Positions 26,501 through 38,800 of a stretch of 46,278 nucleotides of DNA are shown one piece after another (the stretch's first letter is position 1; each line of letters begins with the position of its first letter). Source of the stretch: Cruorifilaria tuberocauda (Eukaryota; Nematoda; Chromadorea; Rhabditida; Onchocercidae); assembly GCA_013365365.1 (NCBI GenBank), contig JABVXU010000434.1, positions 1 through 46,278 of the forward strand, in the 5' to 3' direction. The translations under genes were made by a program, and so were the position numbers. The notes under the pieces are model-generated. The model ran no database searches, had not been told where the DNA came from, and worked only from the letters and a program-made list of their open reading frames with translations.

Positions 26501-29500
26501 AACTATAAAGCATTACCTAGGTATATGTTTAGCGAGTATGGCTTTATTGAATGTTAAATAAAATATTTTCGTGAAAAATTTCAACTGCTACGGTTGGATC
26601 ATTTGGCTATAATAATTGTGATTGATTTCTTCTTTGAAGATTTAGACCACCTCCCTCGCATTTCAACTTTGTTTACACACATACATATACATATATTATT
26701 ATAGTCTTTTTAAGTAGCTCTTCTGCCCATCTCCGTGATTAGACGTGGCACATTCGCAGTAAATGATTTCATAATCGATTTAGATAACAATCTGGAATAA
26801 TGAAAAAGCTTTAAATTTAGAAGCTGTCACAAAAAAGTTCAACTGAATTAAGTTATTATTTGAGTTTGATTAATGTACTTATTCCTTTAATTATTTTTTA
26901 CAGTGTTGATGAAAAATTGCTTTTTCAAATATTCTCGGCAGTATTCAACCGAACGTATATATAAACCCAAATAGTATTGATAATTATCGAATATAATAGA
27001 TCTTTTCCGTGAAAATTCATTTAAGTTTCCTGAAAAGAGATTTATTTATTTGAAATCATCTCTACTACTCCACTCAATTATCTTATACATATGATTTGAA
27101 TGCGGCTATATTCACTTGTCTAGTAATTTTTATAAAAAAGTATAATGAGGGATCAGAAATTATAGATTTTATTATAATAAGCTTCTCTTAGCCAATTTAG
27201 ATTAAATACTTGTGTTCCGTATTCTGAAAATTTTTGATGGTTTGGGAAGCAATTATTCTTCTTAAAGAAAGCGCAATAAGCAAAGCTCCGAACTGATGAA
27301 CTTGAAGCTGTTTGATCTCAAAGGCAATTTAATCACTTTAAAATCATTCCTCTTTTTTAAACAGCTTAATTCTCCAAAATATATTGCGGATTCAGTAAAA
27401 AATTAACAGATTAAGCAACGTTATTTACGCCTATCTATCAAGTTCCTCTAACACACTTTCACTTTTTTAAATTTTTTTACGAGTAAAAGAGAAGAAAGCA
27501 GAAATTTTTTAAATTCTTTCAAATAGCAGAAAAGAATTATTTTTTTTAAATTTATCTACTTGTCAAAATAATCAAAAAAGGCTTCTGGAATAATAATGAA
27601 TTATTAAAACTTCAAAATGAAATTCAAAAGATCTAAAAAGAAGCATGCGGCATATTCAATAATTTAAAATTCGTTTAAATCACCTCTATTTACATTAAAA
27701 GGAATTTGCTTAAATCCGCAGACTTAGATTTTATATATGCTCGTAGTTAACATTTGACAGAGCATTGGGCGATAGTAAATCGTAGAATAATAATAATAGC
27801 TCTTCATATAACTGGAAGTAATTTTTCTGAAATTTATCGCAGAATTCAGAAATAGTTATCAACATTCTGAATAAGCAAAAAACCTCCTAAGAACCAAAAT
27901 CAGTCGCTAAATTTAATCTTAGAATAAAGTAGTTTAAAATTTTTCTTTTTTTTCATCACAAAAAGTTTAAATAATCGTTAAACATACGAAATAATCAATC
28001 CTGAAAATAGAAATTACAAATCAATCGAAAAGGAAAAGTATGATCGAACTTGAGGAATTACATAGTAATTAATAACAAGAAATCGACTAGTTCTGATTAA
28101 AGGAATACTGCAATAACAAAATCACTTTTTTCTGCTGAAATTATGACCGTTTAGATTTTAGACGCTTCTTTTAATCTGTTTATTAATTCTTTTCCCAGTT
28201 TCCAAAAATAAACTTTTAAATACGCATGAAAATGTGAATTTGCGATCATAAAAATAATTCCATTTCTATATCACACACAGATTTTCAGAAAATTGCATCA
28301 TATATTTTTTCTATCAGCGCTGACATACCAGAAAAAAATTTTATTCTGTTGAAAATGCATGCTTTCGTTTCTTGATGAAAAGATTTCCAGGAAAACTGTA
28401 TTATGAGAATCAAATTACAATATTATATTTCTCAAAATAATTTGATCTTTCATCTTTTCAAGTTTCTAAAATAATTGTGTTTACTGTCAATTCAAAGGAT
28501 GAAAAAATGTTTCAAATAAGATGAATTTGTTTTTTCCAATTATATTATCGAAAAATCTGTCTTATCTTCATAAATATTAATTTTTACTGAACTAATGCAA
28601 CAAACTCAAGTGTTAAAATAGATTTTATTAGTACTAATTAATCCTTAAAAGCTAACAGATTTTGCATCAATGACATGAAAATTGGGAAATAATTTAGATT
28701 AATGCTTAAAACACTTGAAATAGATAAATATATTTACGTGATGCTTGAAACAGATATAAACTTTTGCGACGAATCTTCTGGACTCTTAGAGTTAGATCAT
28801 AGCAATCACAAATCTTCCGTTCTTTTCGAGTTGTGAAGCGCAACTGACTTGAAAGAATAGCTAGACGGAGGCGGGTTGTATAAGCTTCTCCTTCTTCCCA
28901 TATTCAATCAGGAATAATCGTCAGATCAGTTGCGCTTGCGGATGCTATTAGGTATTGGTGTGCCATTGCTTACAGCTAGTCGGAGGGCGAGCATAGCATC
29001 CGAGGACTGATATTGAGGGAAATGTATCGAGTTTATTAAACAGTCCTCCGCTTCTCCTTGTCCTCATTGCTTTTCTTAGGCGTTTGCGTTGAGCTTCTCT
29101 TTGTTTTTCTGTCTCATCTGTTCAGCTATTTGCTGTTTGCTTTATTCTCTGTTAGGTTTCTCTAGAAGAGAGAAAGAAAATAGGAGAATAATATCCTTTT
29201 TCCTCCCTCTATCTGGCAACCTAATCACTCAACCTTCCTCTAATTCCTTTTTTGATCGTGTTTTTCTGTCCATTGCCGGATATAGCACAACAAAATAATG
29301 CCAATATATTATTCCTGCTATCGAACAATTAGCAAAATCCATCTATAGTTGCTTTCTTCCCGACAAGAATTGAAATTAGAAGATTTACTAAGGTGAAAGA
29401 AATGTTGAAGTTAATCCCTTCTTGGAATAAATGCGCTAATACTAAGCTATTTCACATTTATCGTATTGCTACTTTTCAATCCATTATTAATTGATCATTG

Positions 29501-32500
29501 CTTTCAATTCTCTATTGGAAAACGATATTGAATTTATTTGCTCTTTCATCGCTGATAGTATTATTTGTTGGAAATACGACCAAAAAAAGAATTTTTACTG
29601 ATTATTTCAAAAAAATGAAAAATATCACTGCGACCGATTTTCAAATTCCGGTAATTTCAAGTTTAAACGAACAAATAGGATGCGATTTAGAAGAAAATAG
29701 TTCCAGAAACCAAGAAAAAAATAAAATTATTGCTCTGTTATCTACTTCTAAGACTGAAAGTAACAATCCGGCAATGAATGAATTTGAGATGGATACGGAA
29801 CGATTGTTAGTAAAGCATACGTCACATACTTTGCTTTATGCGCCGGACGAGCACCGACGAATTTCAATCACGTCAGGAAATTCCACAGCTTCTTGTCCAC
29901 CAATGCCACAAAGTGAAAATGTACTTGACACCAATCCAGTGACACGTATTGCATCTTTATTACGGCCTTCACTTATTGATGGTCGCAGACGATCGATTCA
30001 CACTGGAGCTCCAGCAATCGGTTTTGTCGGTCAGAAGTTATACCGGAGACATGATTCTCAATCAACTTTCATCTTAGAACGTGATAAGATTGAAAATGAA
30101 CCGTTGGTAGAACCAATTTTGTTACATCCTGTCAAAGATGATATGAAAATGATGGCGGAAGAAAGCAGGGTAAAGCAGTACTTAGTACCTCCTGAATCTA
30201 ATATCTCGGAACAACCATTGTCACAAAGTCTTGCCAAACGAGTCAACTGGTTATCCACAAAGAATTTGCAGGGGAATGAATTGTCATCCATTGGAACAGC
30301 AGTAATAAATAAACGTAATCGTCGACTGTCAGCAATGTTTGATTTAGGCAATGAAAAATTGAGTGAAAGGAATGATTCTTGGACAAATAATCAATTTGGT
30401 TCAATGTCGCAACTTGATCATAACAATTTATTGGATAAGGAAACTGATACACCACCTCTTGATACTTTTAGTTGGAGTAATGCAGGTTCGTATTCTCCAT
30501 TATCTCATCCTCTTAGATTTATCGCTTACGTCTTCAAAATTAGATATCTAATCGTTTGATAGGCCTTCATGCAGTTCTGAATGGATATTAATTCACGCTA
30601 ATATTTTTGAATAATTTAATTTAAAATATTTTTGCCTCAAATCAATAGAAAGCAAAAAGAGCAAAAGGCAGATTTTTCTCCTTTTCTCCTTTATACCTTC
30701 ATATCAAACGAATAGTTTTTACAAATTGATATAATAAATAATTCATATTTTAAAGATTAGGAACATTTGCTTGTTAAAAAATCTTTCATAGCTTCATTAA
30801 ATTTCCAATTAATATACTTTAAGAAAGAAGTAGTACGATCGATGATGTATTTGCGCTAATTTGAATATCATTCAACCCGAATTTACTGATTTGTTTGTCT
30901 CCATGATTTCCAGTTTCATTTCAGATTTCTTTTTTTTAATGAATGAACAGAATTTTTGATCATCTTTCACTGCTACATTTTTAGTGCAACATCTCTGTAG
31001 ACTTGGGAAAGAAAATATTTGTGAAAATAAAACGGTTGCACAATATCTATCACATCTGGCTTTCATTAAGATCTTTTCAGCAACTCTCCAAATATATTAT
31101 TGATAAATTAGCACTCTAAATTATTTCTTTTTATTTTCTTCTACTTATTTATTATTTTGGGTTTTTCAGTTTGACTGACATCGTCAGCTCGCAGTACAGT
31201 GGAATTAAGTGAAGGTTAACTCTGTTGAGTGTAGTACAAGTAGTCCGAATAATAAATTTATTTACAAGCAAAACAGTAATGGAAAATCATGATGCAAATA
31301 AATTGGAATCAGTCGCCGCTCAATAGTCGAGCTTCTTGATTCGATACATCTAAGGGCAGGTTCTTGAGAGCGTATTATATTACAATTAAATGAATATAAA
31401 TTGAAATTATAAAAAGATGAGATGTATTTACAAAAGGTATGGTGAAATGCAATTTATTGAAAACGGCTTCAAAGAAGTTTCCTGTGAATCAGATTGTCAG
31501 ATATTTAAAAGTAAGATTTGCAAATGCACTAAATATAAGAGATTTGAGCTAAAAGAACTTACATAGGATGATGAAATAGAACCAATTCTTGTCATAAACT
31601 TTTTTGAATTCGAGATTCACTGACAAATAATTGGTTTGAGTTCTGAACACGTCGAATCATATTACAGTTGAGTGAGAATTGAGCTCTGCTGGTCGGCGTA
31701 AAGCTTTATTTAGAACTGATAGTAACAGCAATCAGTCAAGAAGGTAATCTTGTCCAGTCTGGTCAAGATATCACCCCTCTCCAACCATAAAAAATACAAC
31801 ACATTGATGTGACAATGAACTGAGGAGAACAAAGCTCACAATCTGCTTTAACTGAGCATATTTACATAAAGACTTCCCAATTTATCATTTACGGATTTAA
31901 CATTTCCTTTTATGTAGTTTCAGTTTTTCGGGACAATTCTATAGGGGAATTTCCATAATAAAAATATGCTGACTGCAGAAAACATTAAATCTTTTTGTAT
32001 CGATAACAAAATATGAATCATTGCGAAAATCGTCCATGAAGGAATTTGTTAATTTAATTATTTGGTTTGGTTATGTAATTAATAATTTCAAATTCACCGA
32101 CATTTGTTTACATCACAAATGCTATAATAAAATGCGGGGATATATTGTCAAGAATTGCTTCCTGAATTTATTTCAAACATTCGATAGCTATTCCAAAATT
32201 ATAAAAGTAATAAATAAAATCTTCCAGTGGATAGATTATAGAGCAATGAATCATTTTCGGTATGGATGATAATTCTGATCATTTTCTAAAAAAAGACGGC
32301 AAAACTGCGATTACTATTGATTTCTTGAGCCTTTTGGAATTTATTTATTTTCATCAAATCATAGAGTCATTCCTTCAATATTATGCAAATTAATATATAA
32401 TTTGAAGTGTCGAAATATTTTATTTCTTAGAAATAAAATAAATTCATTTAAATAAGTTTAAAATTTATTGTGTACATCAGTCAGAAAAAGTTAAAAAAAA

Positions 32501-32802
32501 AACTTGATATATTGAAGGTAAATTTAGAACTTACAGATCGCAAAGCTGCTTAGAAATCCAGTTCTTTAGTTGAGAAAATTTAAAGGCTATCGTAATGTCT
32601 TCTATTTTCTGAATGTAATTTATCAAATGAAGGACTATATGCTTTGTTTGAATATATGCAAAATTTTTCATCTCATTTTTCTCCTAAAAACGTGACGTAA
32701 TTTCCGTGTTTTCTACATGTCATAATTTTTATACATCTGTGAAGGTAGATAGTTCTATAGGTGGGTAACACTTGAAAATAGATATGTCTGGAATATGTTT
32801 CG

Positions 32803-32839
<37 letters not shown>

Positions 32840-35800
32840 AAATAAATCTAATCATTATATTTCGTAATTTAAAAAATCAAAATTGAAAATTTAATGATAA
32901 ATATCAGAAATATGTATGTTTGATCGATTTTATGAGATCTTATCACAGATATGTAAATAATTAATACCTCCAACATTCATTAAAGAATGAGGTACAGAAA
33001 GAAAGCTTTTGAATTATTTGAATTATTTGATTTGATTTGTGAAAAATTAATGTATTAAATAATTTGGATTCCATTATTTGGAATTTTTTTGCAAAGAAAA
33101 AAACATTTGCAAAAGAAGGCTGTACGTTTCAGATGAATACGATAATGTAACGCTGATGTACGCGAAGCATGAAAAAATCCCAATGAAGGATTTTGGATCA
33201 GAGATTCGGGCGACGATGGATATCGATCATTTGCTCAATAAATCTGTTCTTCTCCTGGATTTGCAGGAAACTTCCCTAGAAGAAATTTTTGCAAAGTATG
33301 TGCGAGTAAAATAATCTCTTATTTAATTTTGATCGGAAATTTTTTGTTTTTATTCCATGAAAACCATCTTGCGATGAAATCTCGAAAGTATTGTTTCTCA
33401 AAACCTCAGTGAACAACACATTTCCCTTATTATTAGAATTATTGGTATTTTTCTTGCCTTCTGAAACATTTGCATGTAATATGGACTAATGCTCCATTTG
33501 AAAAAATTGTTTTGGAAAGTTCATCAAATTTGATTTTACAATTTAGCTGTGACGATCAATGCTTTTAATCACACTGTATTTTAGAAGACGACGTTTTTCA
33601 ACATTTCAGTCCTTATTAATGTCTTATTTTTGTCATAATATGAATTGATAAATTTTACCAATTCACGACTATGATAACAACATAATAATCATCGTATTTT
33701 TCAGAATCATTCATGAAATGGACATTCAGGAACCAGAATTTACCAGTGAGCAAGTTCGATCAGTGCTTTTCACTCAAGATTCTGGAAATCAATGTAAGTT
33801 TGTTTCTTATCACTCCAGAATTTCGTATTGGAAAGGGATTTTCTAATATTAATCTTAATTGTTGCATTGATATGTTATGTAAACTTTGGGATTCTTTTGC
33901 TTAAATAACTGCATTGATTATAGTTCATATATTGAGCCGAACGGTACAAAGTATCTGTACAACAGGAACAGTTGGTGGTACCTTTGATTATGATCAGTCT
34001 TGGATTTGCGCCCTGTAAGATATACAATCAATTTTGAAATTTTTAATTTTTGCATTTAATCGTTTAACTGTTACAAAAGCAAATTTTTTTTTGAATTGTA
34101 TCGGTTAGGATTTAGGCGTCTTTCTCGCTGTCGAAATACACTCACTATGACATTCAAGACTTACCAAGCATAGTGCACAGAGGTTTCACAAAACCTCTTT
34201 TTATCAGCCAATGGACTGATAGATGAATGCTATCTCTTCATACAAATAAGGTAGGTGAGGTTCTGACAAACCGGAAAGTTATATCCGAACCTTTGGTAAA
34301 AGGTTACTGACTCAGTTATGTACGATATACGATGAAATTACTGAATTCATGTCCGATATAATTATCTAATCATTTCAATTTCTTATGATCTCATCGAGAC
34401 TAAAATAGATAAATGAATTTGATGTTTCATAACTCAAAGATGAAAGAATTTCCTGCTTGATTGTTTGTTTGTCTGGATCTAAATATATTGTCTAACTAAT
34501 GTTGACCCTATTTTTTTTCTCATTTGTGTTAGTTAAACTGTAAAATTAATAGTAGAAGCGTGAATGTACTTCAGAGTATAAAATTTATGAGAACTTAAAT
34601 ATTGATTCTCACATTCTTTTAAAATGATAATTTTTCGAGATAAAAGGAGAATCCTCTACAGTGCAGAAATCTTGGATGGACAGAGTTAGCATTAAAACTT
34701 GCACTGTCTCACCTAACTTTGTAATATATAATCGAAAATGAACTTTAACAAAACTGAAATAATTCAAAATTTCCAGGTGCATGTTAAACACAGTGCAACA
34801 TAGGCATGTAGCAATCGCTCGACTCAGTCATCCAACCAATTTAGGTCGTACAATGCAGGATCTGCGGTTTATCATCATTGTTATTGCTCCTTCACGAGCG
34901 GTAGATTTCATTTCTTTTGTTAAATCCATTGTTAGCGCTTGGAGCTTCGGAATTCAGTTTTCTTTCGTATAAAAAGTTAACATTTCAAAAGCTTCTCATC
35001 TCTCAATTACTTTTATTAAATGTAGAAAAAATTTTTATTAAACGAATTTCGAATACTTTTCCTAAACGATTCATCAGCCATTTGGAGAAAGTCGTTTACC
35101 GGAAAGATATATAAGTGAATCTTGAATTTTTTAAACTTTATCGAGCAAGAAGTTTTCTAACGTTTTTTTGGATATAAATCTTTGCATGTAATTTTATGTA
35201 TAATTTAAAGTATTTATTGTCATACGTAATTAATGAACTAATTATGTATTTTAGAAAGGTACTAAAACAGCACTTGAAACTACGCGAACATTTGCGACAC
35301 TTTTTGCAGATATGGATATCAGACAACGGCTTGTTATGGCACAAACTGTAGATCAATTTAGGTAAATTCTCGATACGGAAGGAAATTTTTGAACTTTAAA
35401 TTACTACGGACATATGAAAATTTAAAACTTAATTTTTTCCAGTAGTGATTTAAAATATTTTAATTTTTAATTATTTTCTTTCATTAGTCACGTTTCATTC
35501 TGTAATATTAGCAGTAACACAGGAGAATATTGACTGCTTGAGTACCTGAAAAAAACTGCTATTAAAATAAATATGTATTTGGTAGTTATAGAACTCCACA
35601 TATAAAGTCTATTTAAGTATCACTTTACACTTCCATGTCAAATAATCCTTAACTAAATAAATATACTTAATCTTTAAATAGTACTTGTTTCTACAAATGT
35701 CCTTATTGAACTTAAACTTTTCATCGCTTAATTTTCGTTTAACCTTACTCTTCGTATGAAATTTGGAAAATAATTAAATGTTTCTGCCTTCTCAGATCCA

Positions 35801-38800
35801 CATTGCTATCAGCAGCGAAGGAATTGGCCGTTGATCAAAATCAATGGAGAGAAAGAAAAACATCAATTCATTTCAGTCAAGCTAAGGAGCAATTGGTTAT
35901 TCAATTTTGTCTCTCTAAATTATACATCTTATATCCAAAAATCAAAGCCGATTTTTGATTTTCAGCAGTGATTTGATCCATCTCTCTTATCTTTTCATTT
36001 CCAATTTAGTGTATGAAAAGATGTCTAACTGTGCATTGATAAGAAAGAAGAAAAAATTGAAATGAACTATTTGTGTAATTTCATGTTATTTAATTTTTTT
36101 GTGCGATTTGTGCTGAGAGAGCTGAAATTATTTTTAAGAATTATTCCTAAGAGATAAGGAATAATAGAATCAATGATATGATTATATTTTTAGTTCGGTC
36201 CTGGGAAATGGTATCTATTTCGTGGACTCAGTAATGATTTCCTTCGACGTATCAAATACTATTCTTCTGACTACCTGGATGGTTAATCACTTCATTTCAC
36301 AAATATTTTCCTTTATTTTTTTATTTTCTATATTAAAAACTGGACTTAATTAACGTTTTTTATAGGATTGCGTGGTTCGAAAACAATCCAGAAATTGTTC
36401 AGCTCGATAGTATTCCTATATTTTGCTTGTCTTCTGCCAGCAATTGCTTTTGGTGTTTTGAATGATGATAATACAAATGGAAGTATTAGTAAGCTTTCTT
36501 ATTTTTTTAATTACACTTAATGCTCGTTTTTTGAAATAAGAATATTTTGTAGTAAACTAATAAGCTATCTTACTTAATCATTCCTTATCAAGATTTTCGA
36601 ATATTTATACCCAAAAAACAGATGCAGTGCCAGGAAACACGCTGTTTCATTGTGACATAGAAGAATATTCAACAAATTATTTTTTCATGATTATCAGCTT
36701 GACAGATAGATACAAGTACTCCAGTAATAAGTACAAGCGGAAATGCCGCTCAAATCTCAGTATTCTATTTTGCTTTCATTAATTGTTTCATTGTTTTTTA
36801 AGATGTGCGTAAAGTAATTACTGCTCAAGCACTTGGTGGGATATTTTTCGCGATATTTGGTGGCCAACCAATGATAATATTGCTGACGACAGTACCGCTA
36901 GCAATATATATCAAGGGTATGTTATTTTAGGCAATTGCTTGAGCTTATTATTTAAGGCATATAATGTTAAGAATGATTTACTGTTAGGCATTTTAATTAT
37001 TTGGTGCTAATTTTGTAATAATATTTGCTTATAAACAAGATTTTTTCTCTGAATATAATTGAAGTTTTAGTGATATATAAAATCGCGGAGGAACTCGGCT
37101 ATGATTTCTTTGCAATGTATGCTTGTGTTGGATTGTGGTGTCAACTTTTTCTTATTCTTTATGCATCTACTGATATGTGCAGCTTAATGAAGTTAGCTAC
37201 AAGGTTCATTTTCATCAGTTCAAAAAAATTTCATCACTGGATTTAGAAGCAAATCTAGGCTTGAATATTTATGATAAATATGCATCAATTAATAATTAAA
37301 TTAAATCTTTCCTTTCCTTAATATAGTCACTCCTAATTATTTATACGGCTTCAAAAACCATTCGATTTCACGCATAAATGAACATTTTATAATTCTTATT
37401 CTCTTCAAAATAAAATAAAATTCACAGAAGACAATTGAATTTTACACAGAGTCATTTTTGACAGATATTGTTTTTCAGATCTGCTGAAGAAATGTTTTCC
37501 TTGTTTATTGCGATAGCCTTTACTGTGGAGAGTATACGAGCGCTGCATACAAGTCAGCTCACACCTTTTCTTTCATTTTTAAACTTAAAGTTGAAATTTT
37601 TTTCTAAATTATTTGAATAGTATGCAAAAGTTATGAATTCGCATAAAAATGATACAAAGAAGGTTTGCAGAAATTAAGTAACTTATATGACTATTACGGG
37701 AGCATGAGATGAAGTTTAGCGAGGAAGTACAACAAATCTTTCATCCTATGCCGGAACGAAAATTTGTGATGAAAAGTAGAAGTTTGTGTTACTCAGTTTT
37801 CACTGAGTGAATAATCAGTAGTTTATAGTCTCTTAAAATTAATCTCAAAAGGAAACCTTCCCCTAAATAAATGCTATCAAAATCTAAAACTAACAAAAAT
37901 ATGAGCAATATCAACAGCATAATAATATCGAGGCACTAAGATAATGCTACTACTGTGACCGCAATGATGCTAATTGAAATCATCTCGTTATTGAGAACTC
38001 TCGAGACTTTATTCTCAAAGAATTGATGACAATTAAGAAGTAGTAACTAAAAATATTAAACATAACCATTAAATTAACCGTAAAATAGAAAATTCTTATT
38101 CATAACAAATTCTAAAATCTGTGGTTAAATTGCTTTAAAAATCGGTGTTCAGCAAATTTAAAACGGATAGAATTTTTACATTTGTTCCATAAAAAACAAA
38201 CAACCTCAGTGAAAGATTTTTCAATTTTCCGCAGCCTGTTATTCCTTAGAGAAAGTATTTCTTCACTTTGCCTTTGTTTTCCCTTGAAAAACTTTCCGCA
38301 AAGAAGTAGATGAACGAGAAATTATGTAAAGAATTAATTTTTAGGTTTCAAGAAAAACTATCATAATTGTGAAAGTGCCAATATGCGAAAAAAGGAAAAT
38401 GTTGACGGCGATATATTGCCTTCCTTCCGCTTAAATTCGACGCCATACTCCTCCGTCATTGACATAATGGAAACGAGTGCACCATTACAGGTACTTTGTC
38501 AAAGTATTAAAAGAGATTTAAATAAATAGTGTTAATTACAATTGAACTTTCATTTAATTAGAAATTTTCAGTTTTTCATATAACATATCAAGTTTTCGAT
38601 TTCTGCCATTTTTGTTTTCTTTGCTTTAGATATATGATGAACTTTGCCATCGAGACACTTCAATTTTGTATATGCTACTAATGTTTGGTACATTATGGCT
38701 TGGTCTTTTCTTATATAATTTTAGGTATGTTATATATGTTAGTTGAATTCTCCGATTTATATTTCTTCACTTCAGTGATTTCATATAGCTCTTATTTAAT

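Larger units (their letters stand above)
30486..33132. other. Intron between first exon C and the common core
   Basis: This is AT-rich intron DNA with the (AT)15 tract at 32807-32836 and a 10-bp-arm dyad at 31747-31769. A good acceptor near 31170 (GGGTTTTTCAG) is followed by only 13 open codons in a frame no upstream exon can enter. A small ATG frame near 31280 ends without a usable donor. I see no further gene. Confidence 0.5.

Noticed and set aside
26716..26759. Possible 44-base exon after CTTTTTAAG with donor gtaaat
   Set aside because: It enters in phase 1 but leaves in phase 0, and no partner exon restores phase 1 before 33133.
29498..29614. Upstream extension of the exon C frame from a TTG codon
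   Set aside because: Non-ATG start and hydrophobic, low-quality sequence. The first ATG at 29615 begins the coding-like part.
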